64,000 nt of DNA from Plasmodium coatneyi (GCF_001680005.1 NC_033565.1:539501-603500), one strand, 5' to 3'; counted from the first letter of the stretch, positions 49,894 to 61,108 are shown. The notes: generated by a model from the sequence alone, not told the origin. Numbers and translations: made by a program.

Positions 49894-52706
49894 GGGAAGG
49901 AAGATTCAATTAGATTACCCTCACAAGAAGTATACGATACGTTAAACAAAGAACAGGGGCGCTGTACATCTGGGGGAGGGGGATGGAACCCTAGTAGGGT
50001 AGAGCAGGAGGTGCAACAATCATTACAGACGTACAAAGGGAGCAATGATCCAACGTTGGCCAATAAAATTGTAAATAACTACTGTGTAGCGTGTAACCGG
50101 ACAGGGAGGGAGGATTGGTTGGGTTCTCTGGGCGATGCTGATCGCTGTTACTTTTTTTATTATTGGTTAGGTGATAAAATAAAAGGGGAAGTATTGAAGA
50201 CGGGAGGCTCTTTCTCAATGGTTTTGCCGGCAATTTATAGGAAGCTAGAGCAATTCGTACCTCAATGTGATTGTAAAAATCCGTACGGAAGTATTTTGAA
50301 GGACCTTTTCGAAAAGGCCAAAATATTACATGACTACTACTATAACTATAAAAAATTAGTAGGGAAAGAGGGGGAGTGCAGCAAATATTGCAAAAATAAT
50401 GAATGTAAGACTGCCTTTAGCACATCTGACGCAACATATAAAACAGTAAATACAGATTGCAGTAGAACTGACGGAGATGAATATTGTCCCAAATTTAACA
50501 GGGAAAAAGACAAGAGGGGGGAATATAAGCCACCACAGAAATTGAACTGTTCGACATCCACTACGAACCAAGTAGCAGACCAAGCAGTTAGCACAGCAGC
50601 AACATCAGGAGCAAAGGAAGCAATACAGGTTAGTCATTACTTCTCTTCTTCTTCTTCTTCTTCTTCTTCTTCTTCTATTCCATTCGAAATACATTTTTTC
50701 TATATGTGAACACAATGGGATACAACAACAACATTTTTTCTATGTGCACAATGAAATAGAGAATGTAATAGAAGGAACATGTAAGGAAGGTACATATGTG
50801 GGATGGAAATGTACACACATATATATATGTGGGAAGAACACTTACTTATATATATATATATTTTACTTACCGCTACTTTTGCTTTTAGGGAGCAAGTGCA
50901 GTTAAATTTCCCTCAGAGGAAATATATGCTACATTCAACGGAAGAAATCATTGTAAAGAAAGTCGTGGGGCGAAGGAATACTGTAATCAAGAATTAAAGG
51001 AAAAAGTGGAAGCAACATTAAAAATCTGGGAGAATGATGGAAGTTTGGCTGGTGGAATTGTTAGTAACTACGATTACGCATGTACCGTGAGCAAGGGTAC
51101 CCAATCCTTCTACGACCCGTGCAAATTCCTCTATTATTGGTTAGGTGATAAAATAAATAACGAAAAATTTAAGACAGGAACCCAGTTGTCACCGGTTATG
51201 ACGGCAATTTATGATAAGCTGACGAAAGTCCAATGCACGAATCAATGCACTAAGATATACGATGCTATTACCAGAGAGAGGTTCCCACAGGCTAAAACAC
51301 TATTCGATTGGTATTATAACTATCATAAATTAAATGGAAACGGGGATTGTCATAAATATTGCAGTAATAATAATAAATGTAAAACCTCCTACGACACAGC
51401 TAAATCAACATATGACGGATTACGTACAACTTGCCATTCCATTCGTGGAGAATCATATTGTGACGAATTTAATAAGAACCCAAAAGATAAGCCGGAATAT
51501 GGGTCACCACTGGAATTAACATGCCTTACACCCCCTGCTCGTAGGGAAGATTCTGAGGATGTGGCAGTAGGTAAGTAACGAACTACATTCTAACATGTAG
51601 TAAATAACAAATAATATGTATATAATTTAGAAATATATATTATTACACAAAGAAGAAGAAGGAGGGCAGGGATAAAAAGTAAAGGAGGAAGGGAGCATAA
51701 AGCGTAAGGGGGGAAGGGTACGTGAGCAGAAGGGAAGGTAAATGAATGAGTGCATGAGTGGGTGTAAGGTTTAGCACTTACGTGTGTAGAATTCAGCACT
51801 GTGGAGTGTATGATTTTCGTATTTTAGGGTGTGTATGTGTAAGAAGATTTCGCATTTTATGGTGTATATAGGATTTCGCATTTAGGGGTGTGTAGGATGT
51901 CTCACTTAAGGTTAAGATTTTATGGTTTCGAAAGAACAGTTAGACGTGGTATTTAGGTGTTTTATTGTATAAGAGAAATAGTATGGCCCGGTGCTTAGCT
52001 GTTTTAGGGTGTAAGAGCAACAAATGTGGCTTCGTATATAGCGTTTTCAGGGTATAAAAAAAACAATGTGGCCTAGTTCTTAGTTGTTCTTATTGTTTAA
52101 AAACAGCAGTGTGACTTGGCACTTAGCTGTTTTAGGGTGTAGGGACAACAGTGTGGCCTGGTATTTAGCTGTTTTAGGGTTTTGGAACAACAATGTGGCC
52201 TGCTACTTAGTCATCCTCCCAGTGGGGGAGGAGTACACACGAAGGGTGTAATAAAATTAAAAAAAAGGAAGAAAGAAAGGAAGAAAGAAGAAAAGGAGGA
52301 AGGAAAGGAAGGAAGGTTTAGGTTAGTAAAAGAGGAGGTTTAAAGAGGATGAAGAAGTTTTGTGTGAAGAAAGTGTGTATGGGGGAAGGTTAAAAGGGGA
52401 AAGGAGGAGGAGATGGGTGGTTCACACCTAAAGAATTTTAGGTATAAACATTTGCTTATTTCACTAAAGCAACAACTTTCTCTTTTTTTTACTTCAATTT
52501 TATATGTACAGCAGAAGGTGCCCAAAATCAAGGAAAAAAAGCTGAAGGTGCTCAAAACCAAGGAAAGAAAGCAGAGGGGGCACAAAACCAAGGAAAAAAA
52601 GCCGAAGGTGCACAAAATCAAGGAAAAAAAACCGAGGGTGCACAAAACCAAGGAAAAAAAACCGAAGGTGCTCAGAATGGTCATCACGAACAGCGGCAGC
52701 AACAGC

Positions 52707-52737
<31 letters not shown>

Positions 52738-53306
52738 GCAACCTCAACCTCCCCAATTACCATTAAGAGCGGAAAGACCATCAGCTATTATACCCTCCGC
52801 TGTTGGTGGTGCAGCAGCAATAGGCCTTCCAGGAGTTGCACTATTATTATATAAGGTAAGCACTCTTAACACAGGAATATGAGTAATATCGCTTATTAAT
52901 ATTTTCCTACCTATGTGAAAAATGAATGCATAGAACAAATGTAAAAAATGGAATATAAAAAATAAATGAATGCTTCAAAATGTGAGCAGTAATTGTACAT
53001 ATATATATTCTGTACACACATACGTGCTCACCTCCTTTTCTTTTTTTCTTTTTTTTTCAGTATACCTCCTTATTTTCTGACTTACGTAACACCTTCTTTG
53101 GAGGAGGAGGGGGGGGAAGAAGCAATAATAAAAGCAGAAGAAAAAAAAGATCATTAGTACGCAAGTTAAATAAGGAGAATGAATATGATTCCACAGCATA
53201 CAACTCAACAACAGAGTATTCAAATTCAGAATCTTACTTAATGGAGGAGGAGGATGATGATACTACAGAACATTCTACGATATATTCTGTTCCTTATGTT
53301 AGATAA
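49894..53306 (+). CDS. KIR: KIR-B: two-domain KIR with RRBP1-like stalk repeats, at least 4 exons
   Basis: Supported exons are 49894-50628, 50889-51570, 52512-52855 and 53061-53306, giving 668 residues plus an unresolved first exon. A candidate is 49381-49395, MKEKV, before a GTAAAG donor. Domain 1 starts LPSQEVYDTL and contains CYFFYYWLGDKI. Domain 2 starts FPSEEIYATF and contains KFLYYWLGDKI. Each has the Cys-rich YDYYYNY-K-L and KYC patterns of KIRs. The third listed exon opens with five decapeptides AEGAQNQGKK (the fifth starts with Thr) plus a partial sixth. It then has a Gln-rich run, then the membrane helix (GGAAAIGLPGVALLLYK). The tail exon is basic then acidic and ends IYSVPYVR. The decapeptide is the one repeated in mammalian ribosome-binding protein 1. 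The repeat lies outside the membrane next to the helix. Confidence 0.9.
50641..50686. repeat. TTC trinucleotide repeat in KIR-B intron
   Basis: About ten TTC units (TTCTTCTTC) lie just after the donor of the exon ending at 50628. The matching intron of KIR-D has a short degenerate version (63053-63070), supporting common ancestry of the two genes. Confidence 0.85.
51940..52225. repeat. Degenerate ~55-base repeat in KIR-B intron
   Basis: Five to six copies of a unit containing TTAGCTGTTTTAGGGTGTA and AACAATGTGGCCTGGTA. The TTTTAGGGT core resembles a telomere heptamer. It occupies the large intron between domain 2 and the stalk exon. Confidence 0.7.
52512..52679 (+). repeat. RRBP1-like decapeptide repeat coding segment of KIR-B
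   Basis: Five copies of 30 bases coding for AEGAQNQGKK or TEGAQNQGKK, then 18 bases of a sixth. At the DNA level the copies differ at many third positions: Ala as GCA, GCT, GCC; Glu as GAA, GAG; Asn as AAT, AAC; Gly as GGT, GGG; Lys as AAA, AAG. At protein level only the first residue changes (Ala to Thr). It begins exactly at the exon's 5' splice boundary. A Gln run (12 codons, mostly CAA) follows. Confidence 0.95.
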
Positions 53307-53335
53307 GTTCCTTCTCTTTTTATTTTTAATGGACG

Positions 53336-53369
<34 letters not shown>

Positions 53370-54224
53370 TGGAACACCACGACTTTGTTTGCTCCAATGA
53401 GAGCGACCACGTGTGTGTCCCTGCGCGACCTTGTGCATACCTACGCAAACTATTTGTTTGGCCTTATTTTATTTTATTTTTTTTTTTTTTGTGCACAATG
53501 AGTGAGACTTTTCGGGGCTGAAAGAGTGGATTGGAAGTAAAAAATATAAAAAGGAAAGATAAAATCAAGGGAGAAAAATGGTGAAAAAAGGAAATGGAGA
53601 AAAGATGGGAAGATCCTTCCTTGGGAACGCCCACAGCCTGCGCAAAGAACCGCCCATTCTCAAAAAGGGAGGGGGAAGCCAAGCCCACTGGGGAAAAAAA
53701 TTTTCCCTCTTTTAAGCTACTCTTTGGTGGCCATGGAAGCCTCATATATTTTTCGCTCCCCCCCGAAGCGGATGGAACAGACAAAGCAGGAGCTGGCGGA
53801 AATAAAGGTTATAAGAAAAAAAAAAAAAAAGAAAAGGAAAAATTGACACGAACTACACAACACTCACATTCGCATAGGGAAGGAGAAGAAAGAAGGAAAG
53901 AGAAAAATAAATGAACTCAATGGTTATATATTAGCCAACCGGAAAGAAAGAAAAAAAAGAAAAAAAAGAAAAAAAAGAAAAAAAAAAAAAAAAAAAGGGG
54001 AACACCATATTTGAGCGTTGGAGGACACAATTGTAAATAGTAATATATTTTTTTTACTTTCTTTCATTTTTTTCTTTTTCTTTTTTTTTTTTTTTTATTA
54101 TATATATTTATTCACATGTATAAAAATTCTTCCCTTCTGGCATTTCATACCCCAAAGTGGTTCTTTGTTCCTTAGGTATAAGGAACTATAATTGTTGAGG
54201 GGAAAAAACATTTTTTTCCAGGTC
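53307..54224. other. Convergent intergenic region between KIR-B and KIR-C
   Basis: 3' flanks of both genes. It contains a 30-base A run at 53337-53366, A/G-rich runs at 53950-53996 and T runs near 54075. A roughly 100-codon frame on each strand at 53.5-53.9 kb is not supported by splice signals or family features. Confidence 0.5.
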
Positions 54225-54511
54225 TTACATACGTTGATAACTAATGTTCTTCCTGTTTCCTGGTCTTCTATTATTTGCTGCCCTTCCTCCTTTAGGTGGG
54301 ACATTATATAAGGTAGAAGCATCCGTTAATTCGCTTACTGATTGTTCTGTGGAATATTCGGTGGAGGTGTCGTCGTCCGTTAATGCATCAAAATGGTGTT
54401 CAACTGATCGTTCTTTCCTTCTGCTTCTGCCCTCAAAAAGGTTATCAAACCAACGAGGTAGGATATTGTACTAAGGAGAAAAAAGGAAAGAGGGGGTGTT
54501 AGGTTGGAAGG

Positions 54512-54549
<38 letters not shown>

Positions 54550-56536
54550 CAGTATAGTTTATTTTTTATATATTTACAACTTTATATAAGAAAAATGGTG
54601 TGTGTATATATATATTAATAGTAATTGTTATTATTATTTATAATTTTTAATTCAATAATAACTATTGTACTTCAAATATAATTACAGTTACCATTATAAT
54701 TATAACTTTAATTACAATTATAATTATAACTGTACCTTATATAAGAAAAATGCAGCCGTTGGTAGACCGACTATTCCTAATACAGAAGAAATTGCAGCGG
54801 GGAGTTTCGTTGCTGATTTGTCCTTAGAATGCTCCTGCAGGTGTGACTTAGCTTTAGCCGCAAGTATTGATTCGCATTTCGAGCTTAGTAACTCCTGAGG
54901 GTTACTGTTTCTATACACTCTGTTAAATTCTATACAATATCTGTGATTACTATTTATCCTACAATCCTCTTGCACTTTCTCATAAGCTGCGGCAGCTTCC
55001 TGAACGCGCTCGCAATATTCCTCCTCATTAGTTGTGGCACTGTCCTGTAATTTCTGTCCTATCCTACTGTAGTCATGGTAATAATCATACACTTTTTTCC
55101 TATCATTAAAGAGACTTTTGCTAATTTCTTTAGTATACACAGAGGGACATTTACCACTCAAATTACCAATATTCAGGGCAATATAAATATCCCATATATG
55201 GTGCCCAAATGAACTATCTTCCCCTGTGCCTGGGAACATATGCCCTATCCAGAAGTACAGAAACCCCTGAAGCTTATCATATAATGGATTACTACTATCT
55301 CCCATTTCTGAGGCGTAATAACATGCATCTACAACTTTTTTTACCTTGTTCTCATCATTACCTAGGAGTGATTTCAGTTCACTCTGTAGACCAGCGCCCA
55401 CGGCTTCATCAGTATTGGTGCACTGGGCCCCTGTGAATTTGTCATACATCTCCTGTGAAGGCAATTTATCCGAATCCTGCAGATGACGCAATTATAAAAA
55501 AAAAAGGGTTCCGCCTTTACATTTTCACTATGCGATTAATGAAATATTATATGTAGACACGAATTGACGTATACGCACGGCAGAAGAAAAAAAGCAACCT
55601 GCTCAGTTCTCTTCTTTTCTCCTCTTTTTCCCCACATGCGTCACATCACAATTACACACCACTTACCCCATCAGAATTCGAATGGCATGTTACAGTAGAC
55701 CCTGGTCTTGGACTACCTGTGTTTTGGTTTCCCGTAGAATCTCCCACTTTTTTGCATGTTAATTTTGATGGTCCCTCAGCATTGTACCTATCAAATATTT
55801 CCTTAAATTTTTTGCAACATGCAGTATTGTCGTTCCCTGTACAACTCCCCCAAACGGATGCATAATTCTCCTTAATTTTTTGAACGTGCTCGAAATATTC
55901 CTCACTACATGATTGATTCGGGGTAGTTAATTGTCCTTCAATATTTAAATAGTCCTCTGTGAAATCATATACTATTTTCATTCGGTCGAATTCATCTTTT
56001 CCAATATTATTACAAAATTTTTGGCATGCACCCCCAAGAGCTGATGTCCGCATTTCCCGGTAAATTTCTCCCATGGTGTGCGCGAAGGAGCTAGAATACC
56101 CTAAATGTTCCGATAATATTCCCCCTAACCAATAGTGAAAAGCATAGCACCAATCATGATCCGACTTCCCGATGTGGCCTGCTTTATGTATATTGCACCA
56201 TACCCTCACAATTTCTTGAGCATACTCCTGCATACCAGGAAACACGGCTATTTTCTTTATAACATTTTCTTCCTCCGCCCGATTAGTACAGGGGGTTAAA
56301 TGCTGCTTCCCCTGTAATTTTCCATAGAAATACCATTTGGAAGGTAACTGCCCTAAATGTTCTTTCTATAAAGGTAATTAAGGCAAAATACATATATGTA
56401 TTACTAAACATTCCTTTATTATTACTTATTACATTATTTATGATGTATTATATATGTGTGTATACACTATTAGGTTCCTTCCCCCCCCTTTTGAATAGAA
56501 GAACTTAACCGTCAGTTCTGGCTTTTCCCCTGACAT
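54225..56536 (-). CDS. KIR: KIR-C: two-domain KIR variant antigen, 4 exons, 570 aa
   Basis: Minus-strand exons are 56510-56536 (MSGEKPELT), 55667-56365, 54736-55476 and 54225-54470, all in phase 0. Exon 2 carries domain 1 (from LPSKWYFYGKL; CYAFHYWLGGIL; IVYDFTEDY). Exon 3 carries domain 2 (from LPSQEMYDKF; GFLYFWIGHMF; KVYDYYHDY) plus the membrane helix (SSVLGIVGLPTAAFFLYK). The tail exon is basic with an acidic Ser/Thr-rich middle and ends RKNISYQRM. Domain 2 and the helix exon closely resemble KIR-A. Unlike KIR-A, the two domains are on separate exons. The stalk (LQEHSKDKSATKLP) shows no host-like match that I recognise. Exon 1 is short with no signal peptide. The intron before the tail contains a TA dinucleotide repeat (about 54518-54546). 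Confidence 0.92.
54518..54546. repeat. TA dinucleotide microsatellite
   Basis: About 14 TA units in the last intron of KIR-C, followed further on by TTATAATTATAAC-type short repeats (54600-54730). Confidence 0.9.
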
Positions 56537-57539
56537 GGTCCATGTGTAGATTCTTCTATGTATATGTAATGTGCATTTAAGTTAGGAATTTTTTTCCCTT
56601 ATCTATGTGGTCACACTCTTAACAGGAGATAAGTTTTTGTATTTTCGCGAAAGGAATATAAGACTTCTGTTCGTTTCATATTAATTATAATTAGCAAGAA
56701 CACATGTGCATCAAAACCAAAACAAACCGAAACTTTACCTTATATATATACTGTACAGTTCCTTGAACAATGCTAACACAGTGCACATATAGTGAATTAA
56801 AACATATGTGTACACTTAAGGCCTAATAATTGGAATAAGTATATTGATATTGTAGAATAAATAACGGGACATTATAAAAATTTCCTTCCACTTATATTCT
56901 TTCATTACACTATTGAATTGTGTACGACTGTTCGGAATGTTCCTTTATTACATGCATGCTTGTGCTACTTCATATATAGGAGAGCGTAATTCCCTTTCTG
57001 GTACAGAGATCCCGGTGCTTATCATTAATTTCTCTTTTAGCCTTACTAAGGCATTTATTATGGGATTTTAACATATATATTGTAGTTCACTATATTATGG
57101 ACGTCTCCTTCTGAAATGTTTACACTATTTCATAATTAGTCAGGAGGACGTGTATTTATAGAATCAATGAAAGAGCGATATAATACGGAGGTGTTCATTC
57201 ATTTTGTACACAGGAGGAAGTGCACATACTCATAAGAGCACTTCCTGCAATACATCATTCTTTTTACTTTTTTTCTCCTATGCCGGTTCGTACTGAGTGA
57301 TCATTCTTCTCTTCACGAATATGTGGTACTGGTACAACTCCCATTCCTTTTTAACCCGGTGAGTACACTAAAAATACCACATTTATACTGCAAATGTGCA
57401 CTATAACACCTCATCTACTTCCCTCCCTACTACATCCACATTATATTTTATGTATAATAATGTAAGTCATTATTTTCTTTATCATTCTGGCAAATGAGAA
57501 CAATTGAAGAGCTTAAGGGTTTTCGAACTGCTCAAAGGA

Positions 57540-58080
57540 TTATGGAAATTTAATGGATTAGAGAAGTTCAGGGTTTAGTGCTCACGGATTAGGGTTCAGA
57601 GTTTAGTGTTCAGTGTATAATGTTAAGGACTAAGAATTCTGGATTTAGGGCTTATGGTTCGTAATTCAGTACTTACTTTTTAGAACTTAGCGTTGGGGAT
57701 AGAGACTTCAGGGTTGAGGACTTATGATTTAGGATTTAGGGTTCGTGCTTACGCTTTGGGGCTCGCAGCTTACGCTCTAGGGTTCGAGGCTTAGGGTTTA
57801 GCGTTCCGGGATTAGAGTGTAAGTTTCCGGGCTTAGTCTTTAGGGTTCAGGGTTTAGGATTAAGGCTAAGCAGGCGTATGGTTCTGGGTTTATGGTTACA
57901 GGTTTTAGGGTTTAGAGTTCCGGGCTTAGGGTTCAGGGTTTAGGATTAAAGCTAAGGAGGCGTATGGTTCTGGGTTTATGGTTATAGGATTGAGGGTTAA
58001 GGGTTCAGGGTTCAGGGTTTAGTATTTAGAGTTCACGCTTCAGGACTTGGTGCTGAATGAGTAAAGGAGAGTTTATAGTT
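57540..58080. repeat. Telomere-like repeat array, G-rich strand on plus
   Basis: Degenerate GGGTTTA/GGGTTCA heptamers. Contains the left arm (57852-57927) of an inverted repeat whose right arm lies in the facing array. A second partial copy of the arm follows at 57943-58000. Confidence 0.92.
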
Positions 58081-58089
58081 CTAGCCTCC

Positions 58090-58555
58090 GTAAGAACTTG
58101 AGAACCCCGAATAAATTACGCATTTGGCTAAAACCTTAATACTCAGCCCTATATCCAAAACTCTAAATCCTAAACACTGAACCCTCAACCATAAAACCTG
58201 TAACCATAAACTCAGAACTATACACCTCCTTAGCCTTAATCCTAAACGCTGAACCCCAAGCCCGGAACTCTCAACCCCAAAACCTGTAACCATAAAACCA
58301 GAACCATACGCCTGCTTAGCCTTAATCCCAAACCCTGAACCCTAAACCCTAAACACAGAACCGTAAACACTAAACCCTGAACCCACAACCCTAAAACCAT
58401 TAACCATAAACCCAGAACCATACGTCTCCATAGCCTTAATACTAAACCCTGAACCCTAAAACCTTAACCCTTCAACCCGGAACCCTAAACACTAAACCCT
58501 AAAGCCTAAACGCTAAACCCTAAACCTTGAACCATAAAGCCTGAGCTGTGCAAAA
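58090..58555. repeat. Telomere-like repeat array, C-rich strand on plus (inverted)
   Basis: Degenerate CCCTAAA/CCCTGAA heptamers in the opposite orientation to the array at 57540-58080. Bases 58258-58333 are complementary to 57852-57927 with about four differences in 76. Confidence 0.92.
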
Positions 58556-59555
58556 TATTTTCAAGTGCCCTTAAATTTTGAAATTTCTAAATGGTGTGAC
58601 AGTAGGATAATCGTTAACCCTATAAGACTGCTTCGATCCCTTTAAACCTTTGGATTCCTTGGATCCTCCTGAACTTTGTAATCGTGTAGAGCATAAGGGA
58701 AGAAAGAAAAAGGTGAAGTCTACATTAATATATAAGAAATAACATATATTACTGAGGGTATATGTAACATGACATAATGTATATTCTATGTGACTTGTTC
58801 ACAGTATACTTGTCGCAGAAGTGAGTAAGGGAGGAGAATTATTATTACGATGGAACATAAACGTAGAAGGATATATTGCAGGAGGTACTGTTATCAAGGT
58901 GCGTACACGCTTTTTTGACATATGTTTTATGCAACCCTCTCTGTTATAGTATTTTTTATTAATTTTAGAGATATACGTTCCTCACTGTGTATGGATAAAT
59001 TTACACACATCCCTTATGCAGGAAGTAAATACTCTATATATGAACTACACAATATTCTTCATAAATGTTTTATGAATCCTACAAATGGAAGGGAATCACT
59101 ACTTAGTAGTATATATGTGAACATTTTTGTTAAAGGGAATTCAGATGCTATATATGTAATAACGGAATAGGTACGAATAGTAATATAATGTTATGAATAG
59201 AAAAATATAAATCAATAGTAGAATAAATGTATGAGGGGTGTATAAAGGATATAAGGAAAACTTAGCTCTTTCCATTCCCTATTTTGTTGTTTGAGTAAGT
59301 TTGTTTATATTTCATTCTTATTGTATGTGCACATATCATGATTCTGATGCATGTACACATAAATGTAGTGTACTACTGCCGCTTAGAAGGAATTAAATAA
59401 TATGTATTCCCTTAAGGGGAAGTAGGAGAAATTCAATATATGTTCGTTCATAATCATTATCGAACAGGAAGAATTCTCACATGTATATTCTCTATGAACA
59501 TATAATAAACACATTTTAATAGAAATTTGCTATTTATTAAAATGTATAAGGAAAA

Positions 59556-60930
59556 ATGACACGTGAAGTAGCAGCAGCAAAGGAGGTTTGTTTTTACTTC
59601 TTTTTTTTCTAAAATGAATCGTACACTAATGTATGTACGTAGTACTATTCCTTAGTGTATTACAATTGAAAAATGTGGACCATGCTAGAACATTTATTCT
59701 GCCTAATTATGTTCATAGGAATGCAATGTGGATGACTTACCTTCCAAACAAATATATAACAAATTCGAAGAGAAAAGCAAGGAAAATGGCAAACATCAAT
59801 GTGACCATAGCAATTCTGTGGCAGAAGAATTAAGTAATACTTTGGATAGTAAATTGCAAAATGAATGGGTAACTGCTGACGAGAAGTATGCTACAAGAAT
59901 TGCGAACGGATGGTGCCTCTTATCTTCAATGAAAGCAACTAGTCAGTCTTCATGCACAGAGAAGTTGTGTGACTTCTTTTATTTTTGGTTAGGAGATCTG
60001 TTATGTGACATATTGAAGCAACATACTCGCCTTCAGACTATTATTCCACAAATATACACTAAATTGAACGAACATGGCATTCAATGTAAATATGAAATTA
60101 TGGACAACCACGTCAGCCGGGACATATTCAAAAAAAGAAAATTAATATTTGATTATCTCCAGGACTACCAAACCATATGGAGGGCACTAAAAGATTCTAA
60201 GTCTGGCGGCCCCTCCTGTAATACCCAATTTGACAGCTATTTAGAGGCAGCTAAAGACGCTTATAGAAAAGTGCAAGCAAACTGTGGGAGTGGGGAAAAT
60301 CCAAATAATAAGGATGACTTCTGTACCAATTTTCGGGACAAGTTCGAGGGGAGTGATCATGGTGATGGTCAAGATAGTAACAACACTATCCCCAAACCAT
60401 CACAACTGCAGTCTAAAGCACTGTCCGAAGAAGGAGAACTTCCATCGGAAGAAGAGAATCTGGATAATTGCTTCACACAGAAACCTTCCGCTGATAGTGA
60501 TGCTTCACCTGGCCCTGACGCCTTCAGTGGTGCGATGGAAGGAAAAGGAGGGAGTGACGGTGGTGGTAGTCACAGAAAAGAAGGGGAAGAAGCAGATGCT
60601 AGCAGCATCGTTCCTGTTGCTGTGGGTAGTACGCTTGCCGCCGTAGCATTACCAACAATTGTTGCTTTCCTCTTTTACAAGTACAAATCAAACTTCTTCT
60701 TCCTTAAGGGGAATAACCCACCTCCTGGAGGAAGGATAAAAAAAAGATTCGCCCAAAGCAATTTCGATACACTCACAGAAAGTTCCTCAACGTTCGACTC
60801 AAGCGAATACTCCACAGAAGCTTCAACAGTAGGTTCTATGGAAGAAGATAACTCTACCATTCATAGTGGGCCACCTGGCCGAAGACGGAAAAATAGAACT
60901 CAAAGAAATATTAGTTATCAAAACATGTAA
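59556..60930 (+). CDS. KIR: KIR-E: one-domain KIR with CD99-like stalk, 2 exons, 413 aa
   Basis: Exon 59556-59585 (MTREVAAAKE) joins 59719-60930 at GAG/GTTTGT and TTCATAG/G in phase 0. One KIR ectodomain starts LPSKQIYNKF and has DFFYFWLGDLL, a YLQDYQTIW segment and the usual Cys spacing. After an acidic Ser/Pro-rich stretch, residues 285-304 (60541-60600) read GKGGSDGGGSHRKEGEEADA. This matches the membrane-proximal part of mammalian CD99. The membrane helix follows at once (IVPVAVGSTLAAVALPTIVA). The tail is basic then Ser/Thr-rich and ends RNISYQNM, the class shared with KIR-A and KIR-C. The helix and tail share one exon here, whereas the other four genes have an intron after the LYK of the helix. 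CD99-like stretches in KIRs were reported with the P. knowlesi genome and proposed to interfere with T-cell recognition. Confidence 0.95.
60541..60600 (+). other. CD99-like coding segment of KIR-E
   Basis: Sixty bases coding for 20 residues that I recognise as the extracellular juxtamembrane segment of mammalian CD99. It ends six residues before the hydrophobic helix, the same relative place as in CD99 itself. The flanking residues are ordinary KIR stalk. Confidence 0.92.
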
Positions 60931-61108
60931 CAACACACACATTGTGGAATGTAGCATTGAAAGAATGGGTCCCCCTTTGAAGGAACAATAAATAACCAGG
61001 AACAGAATTCATACCATCCAGAAGGAGGATGATATTTCATTCCTTCTTTTTCTTTTTTTTTTCTTTCTTTCCCTTCTTTCTTTTTTTTTTTTAAAAAAAG
61101 AGAAGAAT

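Larger units (their letters stand above)
56537..59555. other. Shared upstream region of KIR-C and KIR-E with inverted telomere-like arrays
   Basis: This 3.0-kb region lies between divergent KIR-C and KIR-E. It has no supported gene. Two oppositely oriented telomere-like arrays meet near 58085. Between the arrays and KIR-E a short frame (58922-59170, ending IYVITE) and a preceding ATG with a GTGCGT donor (58850-58900) could be remnants of another gene, but I cannot identify one. Confidence 0.7.

Noticed and set aside
53464..53914. Overlapping ~106-codon frames on both strands between KIR-B and KIR-C
   Set aside because: Both are low in complexity with Lys or Phe runs at one end, no splice signals and no family pattern.
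58850..59170. Possible small gene between the inverted telomere-like arrays and KIR-E
   Set aside because: An ATG with a GTGCGT donor and a downstream 82-codon frame exist, but no phase-consistent acceptor or family could be established.
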